A DNA stretch of 47,258 bases from Streptomyces mexicanus. GTDB lineage: Bacteria; Actinomycetota; Actinomycetes; Streptomycetales; Streptomycetaceae. Below, piece by piece: positions 8,573-16,985 of this stretch; the stretch's first letter is position 1, and the number at the start of each line of letters is the position of its first letter. The translations under genes and the position numbers were made by a program. A model generated the notes under the pieces. That model was not told where the DNA came from. It saw only the letters and a list, made by a program, of their open reading frames with translations, and ran no database searches. Location of the stretch: NCBI RefSeq assembly GCF_902506575.1, contig NZ_LR732544.1, forward strand, positions 4,259,568 through 4,306,825, in the 5' to 3' direction.

Positions 8573-10902
8573 CCACGACGACGCCTTCCCGGGGCCGCCG
8601 CCGCGCCCCCACCCGGATCGAACGGGCGGCGGGCAGGGCCGCGGCCCTGCAACGGCCCCGTGTCATCCTCGCCCTGCTGCTCCTGCTGGCGCTGACCTGC
8701 GCCCTGCTGCTCGACGGCTATCTGCGCGCCGAGGTCGGCGGTGACGAACGGGTGCGCACCGGCGCCAGTGCCGACAAGGTGCCCGACAAGGTGCTGAACG
8801 GCGGCCCGATCCTCACCTTCCAGGGCGGCCGGGCCACCACGGTCTCCGCGCCCGCCAAGACGATCGCCCTGACCTTCGACGACGGCCCGGATCCCACCTG
8901 GACCCCGCAGGTGCTGAAGGTTCTCGCGGAGAACGACGTGCCCGGCACGTTCTTCCTGGTGGGCTCGATGGTCTCGCGCCACCCGGGCATCGTGCGGACG
9001 ATGGTCGAGCAGGGCAACGAGGTCGGCATCCACACCTTCACGCACGTCGACCTGTCGTACCAGAGCGCCGGGCGGATCAAGCGCGAGATGGAGCAGACCC
9101 AGCTCGCCCTCGCCGGCGCGGCCGGCATCACCACCACGCTGTTCCGGGCGCCGTACTCCTCGGAGACGGACGCCATCGACAACTACAGCTGGCCCGTCTA
9201 CCGAAAGCTCGGCGAGGACGGCTACACCAGCGTCTTCGTCGACACCGACAGCGACGACTGGAAGCGGCCGGGCGTCTCGAAGATCGTCCAGTGGGCGACC
9301 CCGAAGTCCACCGACGGCGCCGTGGTGCTGTTCCACGACGCGGGCGGCGACCGGGCGCAGACCATCAAGGCGCTGCCGCAGTACATCAAGAAGATGAAGG
9401 CGAAGGGCTACACCTTCACCACCATCAGCGGGGTCATGGAGAAGCAGCGGGCCGCCTCCCGGCCGGACGGCGCCTCCGCCACCGCCCCGTCCGCTGCCGC
9501 GCCCTCCGCCACCCCGTCCTCCGCCGCCGCGCCCTCTGCTTCCACCGGCGTGGCGTCCCGCGGCCGCGACATCCCGGCCGACCCCGCCACCGCGGCCGGC
9601 TCCGGCCGGCAGGCCGCCCACCACAAGGCCACCGGCACCACCCTCTACGAGGGCAAGGCGCTGATCTGGGCCGTCGCCGTCGCCGAGTGGACCGTGCCCG
9701 CGCTCTCGGCGGGGCTGGTCGTCGTGGGCGTCGCGGTCATGGGCCGCTTCGCGATGATGCTCGTCCTCGCCCGGCGCCACCACAAGCAGCGCACCGGACG
9801 CCGCTTCAGCTGGGGCCCACCGGTCACCCGCCCGGTCAGCGTGATCGTCCCGGCGTACAACGAGAAGGAGTGCATCGCGGCCACCCTCACCTCGCTGGCC
9901 CGCAGCACCCACCCCATCGAGATCATCGTCGTCGACGACGGCTCCACCGACGGCACCGCCGACATCGCCGAGTCCCTGGGCCTGCCGGGCGTCCGGGTGA
10001 TCCGCCAGGAGAACGCGGGCAAGCCGGCCGCCCTCAACAACGGCGTGCGCCACGCCCGCAACGACATCGTGGTGATGATGGACGGCGACACCGTCTTCGA
10101 GCCCGACACGGTACGGCACCTGGTGCAGCCCTTCGCCGACCCGTCGGTCGGCGCCGTGGCCGGCAACGCCAAGGTCGGCAACCGCACCACCCTCATCGGC
10201 GCCTGGCAGCACATCGAGTACGTGATGGGCTTCAACCTCGACCGGCGCATGTACGACCTGCTGCGCTGCATGCCGACGATCCCCGGCGCCATCGGCGCGT
10301 TCCGGCGCGAGGCGGTGCTGCAGGTGGGCGGCATGAGCGAGGACACCCTCGCCGAGGACACCGACATCACCATCGCCCTGCACCGGGCCGGCTGGCGCGT
10401 GGTCTACCAGGAGCACGCGCGGGCCTGGACGGAGGCGCCGGGCTCCCTGAAGCAGCTGTGGTCCCAGCGCTACCGCTGGTCCTACGGCACGATGCAGGCG
10501 CTGTGGAAGCACCGCGGGTCGCTGACGGACCGGGGCCCCTCGGGCCGGTTCGGCCGGGTCGGCCTGCCCCTGGTGGTGCTCTTCCAGGTCGTCACGCCCG
10601 TCTTCGCACCCCTCATCGACGTGTTCACGATCTACTCGATGCTCTTCATCGACTTCCGGGCGGCGCTGCTCGCCTGGCTGGCGGTGCTGGGCGTGCAACT
10701 GCTGTGCGCGGCCTACGCCTTCCGCCTGGACCGGGAGAAGTACCGGTACCTGCTGATGATGCCGCTGCAGCAGCTGGCGTACCGGCAGATGATGTACCTG
10801 GTCCTCATCCACTCCTGCATCACCGCCCTGACCGGCGGCCGGCTGCGCTGGCAGAAGCTGAAGCGCACCGGTGAGGTCGGCGCCTCGGCCGGGGTGCGGT
10901 GA
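8569..10902 (+). CDS. Fused polysaccharide deacetylase and GT2 synthase
   Basis: The 777-residue membrane protein joins two enzymes. After a membrane anchor (residues 31-49), a NodB/CE4 deacetylase domain shows TFDDGP (102-107), HTFTH (155-159, metal ligands), RAPYSS, DSDDW and LFHDAGG. An Ala/Ser/Pro linker (about 300-330) and a membrane segment (364-400) lead to a GT2 glycosyltransferase with VPAYNEKE, VVDDGSTDG, MMDGDT, AEDTD and QRYRWSYG, the QxxRW motif of processive synthases, then more membrane helices. The expected job is to polymerise UDP-GlcNAc and export the glycan while deacetylating it outside, as IcaA plus IcaB or PgaC plus PgaB do. Streptomyces MatB, described for an adhesive PNAG-like polymer, has a similar fusion as I recall. 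The TGATG junction couples it to the acyltransferase. Confidence 0.9.
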   Translation: MTTTTPSRGRRRAPTRIERAAGRAAALQRPRVILALLLLLALTCALLLDGYLRAEVGGDERVRTGASADKVPDKVLNGGPILTFQGGRATTVSAPAKTIALTFDDGPDPTWTPQVLKVLAENDVPGTFFLVGSMVSRHPGIVRTMVEQGNEVGIHTFTHVDLSYQSAGRIKREMEQTQLALAGAAGITTTLFRAPYSSETDAIDNYSWPVYRKLGEDGYTSVFVDTDSDDWKRPGVSKIVQWATPKSTDGAVVLFHDAGGDRAQTIKALPQYIKKMKAKGYTFTTISGVMEKQRAASRPDGASATAPSAAAPSATPSSAAAPSASTGVASRGRDIPADPATAAGSGRQAAHHKATGTTLYEGKALIWAVAVAEWTVPALSAGLVVVGVAVMGRFAMMLVLARRHHKQRTGRRFSWGPPVTRPVSVIVPAYNEKECIAATLTSLARSTHPIEIIVVDDGSTDGTADIAESLGLPGVRVIRQENAGKPAALNNGVRHARNDIVVMMDGDTVFEPDTVRHLVQPFADPSVGAVAGNAKVGNRTTLIGAWQHIEYVMGFNLDRRMYDLLRCMPTIPGAIGAFRREAVLQVGGMSEDTLAEDTDITIALHRAGWRVVYQEHARAWTEAPGSLKQLWSQRYRWSYGTMQALWKHRGSLTDRGPSGRFGRVGLPLVVLFQVVTPVFAPLIDVFTIYSMLFIDFRAALLAWLAVLGVQLLCAAYAFRLDREKYRYLLMMPLQQLAYRQMMYLVLIHSCITALTGGRLRWQKLKRTGEVGASAGVR

Positions 10903-12053
10903 TGGGGGCGCACAGCAAGGGGGCGGTGCGGACGGGGCCGGTGGCGGACCCCGCCGAGCTGCCCCGCGCGCAGGCGCCGCGTCCGGCCGGCCGGGACCGC
11001 TACTTCGACGCCCTGCGCGCGCTCGCCCTCGTCCGGGTCGTGGCGTACCACACCTTCGGCTGGGCGTGGGCGGGGCTGGTCTTCCCCTCCATGGGCGTCA
11101 TGTTCGGCCTGGCCGGCACGCTGATGGCCAAGTCCCTGGAGCGGCCCGCCCTGAAGGTGCTGAGGAGCCGCCTGCGCCGGCTGCTGCCGCCGTTCTGGTT
11201 CTGGGGCCTGTTCGTGGTGACGGCGATGCTGGTGCACGGCTGGATGCCGGGCCGGCAGATCGTGTTCTGGGTGGTGCCGCTGGGCGACCCGCCGGGCAGC
11301 GCGTGGGCGGAGCAGGCCTGGGAGATCCTGTGGTACCTGCGCACCTACCTGTGGTTCGTCCTGCTCTCCCCGGTGCTGCTGTGGGTCTTCCGCCGCGCCC
11401 CGCGGACCGTCCTGCCGCTGTCCCTCGTCCCGATCCTCCTCCTCACCTTCTGGCGAAACGCCCCCGACAACCGCTTCGGCACCGCCCTGGAGGACCTGTC
11501 GACCTACCTGACCTGCTGGCTGCTGGGCTTCGCGCACCGCGACGGGGTGCTCGGGCGGATCCGGCCGGCCGTGCTGGTCCTGCCGTCGCTCGCCGCCATG
11601 GCCTGCGGCGGCTGGTACGCCTTCGCCCACCGGGCCGACGCCGGGACGTACGACCTCGACGAGATCCCGCTCGCGCAGGCGTTGTGGTCGGCGGGGTTCG
11701 TCGCGCTGCTGATGTACGCGAAGGCGTACCTCGGCACGGACTTCGCCTGGCTCGCCCGTCCCCGCGCTCGGCTCCGCTCGCGCGGGGGGACCCTCATCCG
11801 CCGGCTGGACCGGCTGGTCACCGTCTTCAACGCGCGCGCCGTGACGATCTACCTCTGGCACGAGATCGCGCTGATCCTGGCGGTGCCGCTGATCGACCTG
11901 ATGTGGGACGTGCCGGCCTTCGAGACGTACCTGCCGCTGGGCAGCCAGTGGTTCCTGTTCGGCGTCGGCTGGGTGCTCATCGCCGCGTTCGTGCTGCTGT
12001 GCGGATGGGTGGAGGACGTGGCCGGGCGGAAGAAGCCGAGGCTGCTGCCGTGA
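10902..12053 (+). CDS. Membrane acyltransferase, acyltransferase_3 family
   Basis: The 383-residue protein has about ten hydrophobic segments and begins its domain with RDRYFDALRALALVRVVAYH, the conserved N-terminal Arg-Ala-His signature of acyltransferase_3 proteins (OatA, IcaC and NolL types). A later YLWHEIALILAVP helix is also typical. These proteins pass O-acetyl or O-succinyl groups across the membrane to glycans or antibiotics. Overlap with the deacetylase/GT2 stop as TGATG indicates one operon, so the acceptor is probably the polymer made by that enzyme, as IcaC does in the ica system. A GTG at 10899 is the alternative start. The last codons carry the menG promoter. Confidence 0.85.
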   Translation: MGAHSKGAVRTGPVADPAELPRAQAPRPAGRDRYFDALRALALVRVVAYHTFGWAWAGLVFPSMGVMFGLAGTLMAKSLERPALKVLRSRLRRLLPPFWFWGLFVVTAMLVHGWMPGRQIVFWVVPLGDPPGSAWAEQAWEILWYLRTYLWFVLLSPVLLWVFRRAPRTVLPLSLVPILLLTFWRNAPDNRFGTALEDLSTYLTCWLLGFAHRDGVLGRIRPAVLVLPSLAAMACGGWYAFAHRADAGTYDLDEIPLAQALWSAGFVALLMYAKAYLGTDFAWLARPRARLRSRGGTLIRRLDRLVTVFNARAVTIYLWHEIALILAVPLIDLMWDVPAFETYLPLGSQWFLFGVGWVLIAAFVLLCGWVEDVAGRKKPRLLP

Positions 12054-12077
12054 CGCCGCGCCCCCTCCTGCCACAAT
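12050..12077 (+). promoter_or_regulatory. Leaderless-type menG promoter
   Basis: GTGACG (12050-12055) and CACAAT (12072-12077) are spaced by 16 bases, and the -10 ends six bases before the menG GTG. The -35 overlaps the stop codon of the upstream acyltransferase. There is no ribosome binding site, consistent with a leaderless mRNA. Confidence 0.5.
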
Positions 12078-12083
12078 GGCACC

Positions 12084-12776
12084 GTGACCCGCGCATCCCT
12101 GGAGAAGCAGCCGCACGAAGTCGCCTCGATGTTCGACGGCGTGGCGGAACGGTACGACCTGACCAACGACGTGCTGTCCCTGGGGCAGGACCGGCGGTGG
12201 CGCAAGGAGGTCGCCAGAGCGGTCGACGCCCGCCCGGCGCAGAAGGTCCTCGACCTCGCCGCCGGCACGGCCACCTCCTCGCTGCCCTTCACCCGCGCCG
12301 GCGCCTACGTCGTGCCCTGCGACTTCTCGCTCGGCATGCTCCAGGTCGGCAAGCGGCGGCACACCTGGCTGCCGTTCACGGCCGGCGACGCCACCCGGCT
12401 GCCGTTCAAGGACGACACCTTCGACGCGGTCACCATCTCCTTCGGGCTGCGCAACGTCCAGGACTTCGACGCGGCGCTGCGCGAGATGCACCGGGTGACC
12501 CGGCCCGGCGGACGCGTGGTGATCTGCGAGTTCTCCCACCCCACCTGGGGGCCCTTCCGCACCGTCTACACGGAGTACCTGATGCGTGCCCTGCCGCCCC
12601 TGGCGCGGGCCGTGTCCTCCGCCCCGGACGCCTACGTCTACCTCGCCGAGTCCATCCGCGCCTGGCCCGACCAGCCGGCGCTGGCCGAGCGGCTGCGCGC
12701 GGCCGGCTGGTCGAAGGTGGCCTGGCGCAACCTCAGCGGCGGCATCGTGGCCCTGCACCGGGGGTTCAAGGCCTGA
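12084..12776 (+). CDS. menG: Demethylmenaquinone methyltransferase MenG
   Basis: This 230-residue UbiE/MenG enzyme transfers a methyl group from SAM to demethylmenaquinone, the last step to menaquinone, at the membrane surface. Family features are [24 protein letters not shown] at the N-terminus, the SAM motif [41 protein letters not shown], and the signature [19 protein letters not shown] followed by [10 protein letters not shown]. The SAM motif reads DLAAGTA instead of the commoner DLACGTG, a mild variation. The GTG at 12084 has no ribosome site but a -10 six bases upstream. Although it follows the acyltransferase by only 30 bp, this promoter suggests separate control. Confidence 0.95.
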   Translation: MTRASLEKQPHEVASMFDGVAERYDLTNDVLSLGQDRRWRKEVARAVDARPAQKVLDLAAGTATSSLPFTRAGAYVVPCDFSLGMLQVGKRRHTWLPFTAGDATRLPFKDDTFDAVTISFGLRNVQDFDAALREMHRVTRPGGRVVICEFSHPTWGPFRTVYTEYLMRALPPLARAVSSAPDAYVYLAESIRAWPDQPALAERLRAAGWSKVAWRNLSGGIVALHRGFKA

Positions 12777-12779
12777 GAG

Positions 12780-12794
12780 CCCCGGCCACCGGGG
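12780..12794 (+). terminator. Short hairpin after menG
   Basis: CCCCGG and CCGGGG pair around a three-base loop directly after the menG stop, in the 44-bp gap to the convergent PASTA gene. It is short, so terminator activity is uncertain. Confidence 0.35.
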
Positions 12795-12820
12795 TCGTGC
12801 GGGGCCGGCCGGCGTACCGG

Positions 12821-13165
12821 TCAGGCCGGGCTGGCGACGTACGGGTCGCCCGGCTCCTGGAGTTCGCGTTGCAGGCCGCCCGAGGGCGGTCCTGGGACGC
12901 GCGGCTCGCGGACGCCGCCCGCGCCCTCGCCCGGGCCGAAGTCGAACCAGACGTACACCTTCGAGTCCCGGGGCACCTCGGCCCCGGGCTGCGGGTACTG
13001 GCGCACGACGTCCTCGACGACGGTGAGGTGGAAGTCGGGGCGGTCCGGCGCGTCGAGGCACAGGCCCCGCGCCCGGGCGGTCTCCCGCGCGTCCACCGCC
13101 ATCAGCCCCACCAGGCGCGGCACGCGGACTTCGGGTGTCTTGGGTGTCGGGTACACGGACGTCAC
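12821..13165 (-). CDS. Solitary PASTA-domain protein
   Basis: The 114-residue protein consists of one PASTA domain, roughly residues 13-76: VRVPRLVGLMAVDARETARARGLCL, then VVRQYPQPGAEVPRDSKVYVWF. A Gly/Pro-rich tail ends it. PASTA domains normally sit outside the cell on PknB kinases or penicillin-binding proteins and bind muropeptides or beta-lactams. Here there is no kinase, membrane helix or signal peptide, so the protein is predicted to be cytoplasmic, which is unusual. The GTG at 13165 follows a GGGGGG stretch. It is convergent with menG and has its own weak candidate promoter near 13180-13205. The function is unknown. Confidence 0.75.
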   Translation of the reverse strand: MTSVYPTPKTPEVRVPRLVGLMAVDARETARARGLCLDAPDRPDFHLTVVEDVVRQYPQPGAEVPRDSKVYVWFDFGPGEGAGGVREPRVPGPPSGGLQRELQEPGDPYVASPA

Positions 13166-13249
13166 CCCCCAGCGGTACCGGCAGGGTAACCGCCGGGGGT
13201 GCCACCCGGAAGCGTCGCGTGTCTTTCCGTGACAATCGACGGCGTGTGA

Positions 13250-13774
13250 CTACGGTGTGTCACCGGCCCGCAGGTCGAGCCGGTAGCAGTGGCCCTTCCG
13301 CTGCCCCACCGGCGTCACGAACGTCTCGACCAGGCGCATACCGAGCCGCCGGGTGACCGCTATGGACCGCTCGTTGCGGGAGTCCACCATGGCCACCACG
13401 CTCGGCACCCCGGCCGCGCGCAGCCGCTCCAGGGTCATCCGGGCGGCGGCCGTGGCGTACCCCCGGCCCCAGTGCGCGCGGCCGAGCCGCCAGCCGATCT
13501 CGATCTCGCCGACCGGCCCCCACTGGCCCGGCCACGGCTGGGCGCCCGTGAAGCCGATGACCCGGTCGTCCTCGTCCAGCATCGTCCAGAAGCAGAAGCC
13601 GCGTTCGGCGTCGTGCCGGCGCTGGCGGGCGGTCAGCTCCTCGTAGACGGACAGCTCGGCGGACTTGCCGCCGTGGAACTCCATGACCTCCGGATCGTCG
13701 AAGATCCGGTGCCAGGCGACGGCGTCCTCGTCGGTGGGAACACGCAGCCGTACCACGGGAAGAGGTCGGTTCAC
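13250..13774 (-). CDS. GNAT N-acetyltransferase, RimJ/RimL type
   Basis: The 174-residue protein has the GNAT acetyl-CoA-binding motif as HWGRGYATAAARMTLERL and the terminal SIAVTRRLGMRLVETF element of RimJ/RimL-like enzymes, which acetylate protein N-termini, amino acids or antibiotics. The N-terminal RLRVPTDEDAVAWHRIFDDPEVMEFHGG is typical of the same group. The GTG at 13774 has AAGGG eight bases upstream. It is divergent from the menJ-like gene with about 97 bp between starts, so their promoters must overlap. The substrate cannot be predicted. Confidence 0.85.
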   Translation of the reverse strand: MNRPLPVVRLRVPTDEDAVAWHRIFDDPEVMEFHGGKSAELSVYEELTARQRRHDAERGFCFWTMLDEDDRVIGFTGAQPWPGQWGPVGEIEIGWRLGRAHWGRGYATAAARMTLERLRAAGVPSVVAMVDSRNERSIAVTRRLGMRLVETFVTPVGQRKGHCYRLDLRAGDTP

Positions 13775-13871
13775 GGGGCAGCCCTTCAGCCGGGTGATCA
13801 ATCCTGCTGAATAGACTGCCCATGTCCAGTGCCGGTCGGCACGCAGATTTCGAACTTGGGGAGATCCCGCC

Positions 13872-15164
13872 GTGACCGTCGTGACTGAGCCCCTCTCCGA
13901 GAACACCGCCGACGTCATCGTCGTGGGCGCGGGGCCGGCGGGTTCCACCACCGCGTACCACCTCGCGCGTGCCGGACTCGACGTCCTGCTGCTGGAGAAG
14001 ACCGAGTTCCCGCGCGAGAAGGTGTGCGGCGACGGCCTCACCCCGCGCGCCGTCAAGCAGCTCGTCGCCATGGGCATCGACATCTCCGAGGAGGCCGGCT
14101 GGCTGCGCAACAAGGGTCTGCGCATCATCGGCGGCGGCGTGCGGCTCCAGCTGGACTGGCCGGAACTGGCCTCCTTCCCCGACTACGGACTCGTCCGCAA
14201 GCGCGACGACTTCGACGAGCAGCTCGCCCGGCAGGCGCAGAAGGCCGGCGCGCGGCTGTTCGAGCGCTGCAACGTCTCCGGGCCGATCGTCGACGACCGC
14301 ACCGGCCGCATCACCGGCGTGACCGCCAAGCTGGGCGAGGAGAAGCGCGAGGTCACCTTCCACGCGCCGCTCGTCGTCGCCGCCGACGGCAACTCCACCC
14401 GGCTGTCCCTGGCGATGGGCCTGCACCGCCGCGAGGACCGCCCGATGGGCGTGGCCGTCCGGACGTACTTCACCTCGCCCCGCCACGACGACGACTACCT
14501 GGAGTCCTGGCTGGAGCTGTGGGACCGGCGCGGCCCGCAGGACCGCCTGCTGCCCGGCTACGGCTGGATCTTCGGCATGGGCGACGGCACCTCCAACGTC
14601 GGCCTCGGCGTGCTCAACACCTCCGCCTCCTTCAAGGAGCTGGACTGGCGCGAGATCCTCAAGGCCTGGTGCGCCTCCATGCCCGAGGACTGGGGCTACA
14701 CCCCGGAGAACATGACCGGCCCCATCCGCGGCGCCGCCCTGCCCATGGCCTTCAACCGCCAGCCGCACTACACGCGCGGGCTGCTGCTCGTCGGCGACGC
14801 CGGCGGCCTGGTGAACCCCTTCAACGGCGAGGGCATCGCCTACGCCATGGAGTCCGGGCAGCTCGCCGCCGACGTCATCGTCCAGGCGCACGCGCGCGGC
14901 ACGGCCGCCCGGCGCGAACTCGCCCTCCAGCGCTACCCGCGCATCCTGAAGGACACCTACGGCGGCTACTACACCCTCGGCCGCGCGTTCGTGAAGCTCA
15001 TCGGCAACCCCAAGGTCATGCAGATCGCCGCCCAGCGCGGCCTGACGCACCCGCTGCTGATGAAGTTCACCCTCAAGCTGCTGGCCAACCTCACCGACCC
15101 CACGGGCGGCGACGCCATGGACCGCATCATCAACGGCCTGTCCAAGGTGGCGCCGAAGGCGTGA
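13872..15164 (+). CDS. Geranylgeranyl reductase family FAD oxidoreductase, MenJ-like
   Basis: The 430-residue protein starts with an FAD Rossmann motif, DVIVVGAGPAGSTTAYHLARAGLDVLLLEK, followed by EKVCGDGLTPRAV and, near residue 310, LLVGDAGGLVNPFNGEGIAYAMESG, the second FAD motif of geranylgeranyl reductases. Mycobacterial MenJ, of the same family, saturates an isoprene unit of menaquinone. Streptomyces contains partly hydrogenated menaquinones, and the gene lies between menG and nuoA, so the same role is likely here. Reduction of other isoprenoid chains is an alternative. The GTG at 13872 has GGGGAG eight bases upstream. A -10-like TAGACT lies at 13812-13817. A 16-bp hairpin ends the transcript. 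Confidence 0.85.
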   Translation: MTVVTEPLSENTADVIVVGAGPAGSTTAYHLARAGLDVLLLEKTEFPREKVCGDGLTPRAVKQLVAMGIDISEEAGWLRNKGLRIIGGGVRLQLDWPELASFPDYGLVRKRDDFDEQLARQAQKAGARLFERCNVSGPIVDDRTGRITGVTAKLGEEKREVTFHAPLVVAADGNSTRLSLAMGLHRREDRPMGVAVRTYFTSPRHDDDYLESWLELWDRRGPQDRLLPGYGWIFGMGDGTSNVGLGVLNTSASFKELDWREILKAWCASMPEDWGYTPENMTGPIRGAALPMAFNRQPHYTRGLLLVGDAGGLVNPFNGEGIAYAMESGQLAADVIVQAHARGTAARRELALQRYPRILKDTYGGYYTLGRAFVKLIGNPKVMQIAAQRGLTHPLLMKFTLKLLANLTDPTGGDAMDRIINGLSKVAPKA

Positions 15165-15184
15165 GAGCGCGCGAGACGCGATGA

Positions 15185-15222
15185 CGTCGGAGGCCGGCTC
15201 CCTGGTGAGCCGGCCTCCGACG
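15185..15222 (+). terminator. Strong terminator after the menJ-like gene
   Basis: A perfect 16-bp stem (15185-15200 with 15207-15222) closes a six-base loop, 20 bp after the stop. It is among the longest perfect stems in the window. Confidence 0.85.
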
Positions 15223-15270
15223 CGTGGTGCCTCTCGGCCGTGCCGAGCCGTTGGCCGGTGCGCGACGCCC

Positions 15271-15304
15271 TCAGCCGTGCTGAGCCCCTTCAGCCGTGCT
15301 GAGC
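15271..15304. repeat. Two direct copies of a small inverted repeat
   Basis: TCAGCCGTGCTGAGC occurs at 15271-15285 and again at 15290-15304. Each copy is itself a CTCAGC/GCTGAG-type palindrome. They lie between the convergent menJ-like and NlpC genes and may add to termination. Confidence 0.5.
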
Positions 15305-15320
15305 GCCGCCGGGAACGCCG

Positions 15321-15355
15321 GAAGGGCCGCTGCCCCCGAGCGGCTGCGGCCCTTC
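15321..15355 (-). terminator. Terminator of the NlpC/P60 gene
   Basis: GAAGGGCCGC and GCGGCCCTTC pair perfectly around a 15-base loop, 22 bp beyond the stop of the leftward NlpC/P60 gene. Confidence 0.65.
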
Positions 15356-15377
15356 TCTCCGTACGGCTTGCGGGGCC

Positions 15378-16232
15378 TCAGAGCACCCGCACCGCGCCGG
15401 ACGGCGGGTCGTACGACAGCGGCCTCTCCACGACGCCCGTGGAGGGGTTCTGCGCGCCGACGAACATACCGTCACCGACGTAGACGGCCACGTGGTACGC
15501 GCTGCCCGCGCCACCCCAGTACAGGATGTCGCCCGGCTGCAGGTTCGACAGCGACACCTGGGTGCCCGCGGTCGACTGGTCCTGCGAGACGCGCGGCAGG
15601 CTCACGCCGACCTGCTTGAAGGCGGTCTGCACCAGGCCCGAGCAGTCGTACGCCGACGGACCGGTGGCCCCGGAGACGTAGGCCTTGCCGACCTGGGCCT
15701 TGACGAAGGAGATGACGGCGGCGACGGAACCGGTCGCGGTGGAGCTGCCGGTGGAGACGGAGGCACTGGCACCGGCACCGGCGCCGGAGGAGGAGTCGGC
15801 GCTCACCGACGCGGTCAGGGTGGTCCGCGCGGCGTTGCGCGAGGCGCGCTCGGCGGCGGCCTTGCGGGCGGCCTCCTCGGCCTTCTGCTTCTCGGCCTCG
15901 GCCTCGGCCTTCTTCTTCGCCTCGGCCAGGTCCGCCTTGGCCTGCTTGGCGGCCTTCGCGGCGGCCGCGTCACGCTCGGCCTGCAGCTGGTAGTTCGCGG
16001 CGGCCTGCTGCGTGGCGTCCGCGGACTGGGCGACCTGAGCGGCCAGGTCGGCCGTGAGGGTGGGCAGTTCGAGCGTCTGGGTGACCGGTTCGGCGGCGTT
16101 CGCCGAGGAGGCCGACGCACCCGTCACTGCCAGGGTGCCGAGGACGCCACCGGCAACTCCGGCCCGCATCGCGATTTTCGACGCGCTACGGCGGGGCTTC
16201 CGGTGGCTGCGTATGTGAGCGGTGTGGGACAT
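15378..16232 (-). CDS. Secreted NlpC/P60 peptidoglycan endopeptidase
   Basis: The 284-residue protein has a signal peptide (RRSASKIAMRAGVAGGVLGTLAVTGASASSANA), a long Ala/Lys/Glu-rich coiled coil (about residues 60-135), a Ser/Gly linker, and a C-terminal NlpC/P60 domain. The catalytic cysteine is C197 in YDCSGLVQTAF and the histidine H247 in YHVAVYVG. Such enzymes cut stem peptides of peptidoglycan, and the coiled coil usually holds them inactive until a partner binds. The start is uncertain: the ATG at 16232 gives a normal signal peptide, but in-frame starts at 16262 (ATG) and 16289 (GTG) exist and none has a good ribosome site. It is divergent from nuoA across about 880 bp. Confidence 0.88.
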   Translation of the reverse strand: MSHTAHIRSHRKPRRSASKIAMRAGVAGGVLGTLAVTGASASSANAAEPVTQTLELPTLTADLAAQVAQSADATQQAAANYQLQAERDAAAAKAAKQAKADLAEAKKKAEAEAEKQKAEEAARKAAAERASRNAARTTLTASVSADSSSGAGAGASASVSTGSSTATGSVAAVISFVKAQVGKAYVSGATGPSAYDCSGLVQTAFKQVGVSLPRVSQDQSTAGTQVSLSNLQPGDILYWGGAGSAYHVAVYVGDGMFVGAQNPSTGVVERPLSYDPPSGAVRVL

Positions 16233-16964
16233 GGGAACAACCGGTACCAGGGGCTCCTTCATATCTTCAAGAAACGTGTGGTGCGCCACATTTGCTCAAA
16301 GGAAGCCGTGAAGCCCGGGCGTGTCGGCCTTTATTGACGCCGTAACGGACATTGCGGACGCAGGTGATCATGCCTGTGATCATGGGCTTTCGTTGTTACG
16401 CCCGAATTGCCCCGCGCCTACCATCGGTGGGGACCGTTGGCCAAGCCCGGTTCTCATGGCCCTCTCATGAGTGTGGTGGAGGTCACGGAACGGTCACTGC
16501 CCTCCCGTGCGTCCGCACGTCCGCCGCCGGCCCTCTGCCCGCCCCGCCGGTGTCGCCGATACGTCCACTCGGGCGACTGAAATCCCTTTTGCCCCTTCCG
16601 GCTCTTCAGGCGCAGCGGTCACATCGTTCACCCACGCATCGTTGCGACGCCCTCGCAGGAGCCCGGCGCGGCTTGTGAACGGGTGAACGTGTCCACTTCC
16701 CGTGTCGCCGTCCCCCTGATGTGTGAAAGGAAGCCCTATATCAAGGTCTTGACGTCCATCGCCACTTTGCGCCGAACGCTTGTCATCTGATAGTGCACGC
16801 CCCTCCCGACCTGCAAAGACGCAGTAAAATGTAACCACTAGTGATCACTCAGGTGCTTCGCGTGCGAAGATCACCGCTCATCCGACTTGATGATCGTTCG
16901 TCAGGTGGTGGAGATCACAAAGCTCGTGTAATACCCCGTGTCGCAGATCACAGAGTGTCGGGCA

Positions 16965-16970
16965 TAAGAT
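16965..16970 (+). promoter_or_regulatory. Probable -10 element of the nuo operon
   Basis: TAAGAT is the best -10 hexamer before nuoA and predicts a start near 16977, leaving a leader of about 130 nt. No good -35 is visible 16-18 bases upstream, which fits a promoter that needs an activator. Confidence 0.4.
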
Positions 16971-16985
16971 GCCCTGCAGTTGGGC

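Noticed and set aside
8569..10902. A chitin synthase or cellulose synthase
   Set aside because: The fused CE4 deacetylase and neighbouring acyltransferase fit an ica/pga-type system better, although the GT2 domain alone would not exclude chitin-like products.
16290..16600. A c-di-AMP riboswitch before the NlpC/P60 gene, as in some muralytic genes
   Set aside because: I looked for the blocks GGGGGACCCA and CCGACAGCT on the minus strand and found neither.
16494..16838. A 114-codon minus-strand frame upstream of the NlpC gene
   Set aside because: Third-position GC is low and no motif or ribosome site is seen, so I treat the stretch as regulatory DNA.
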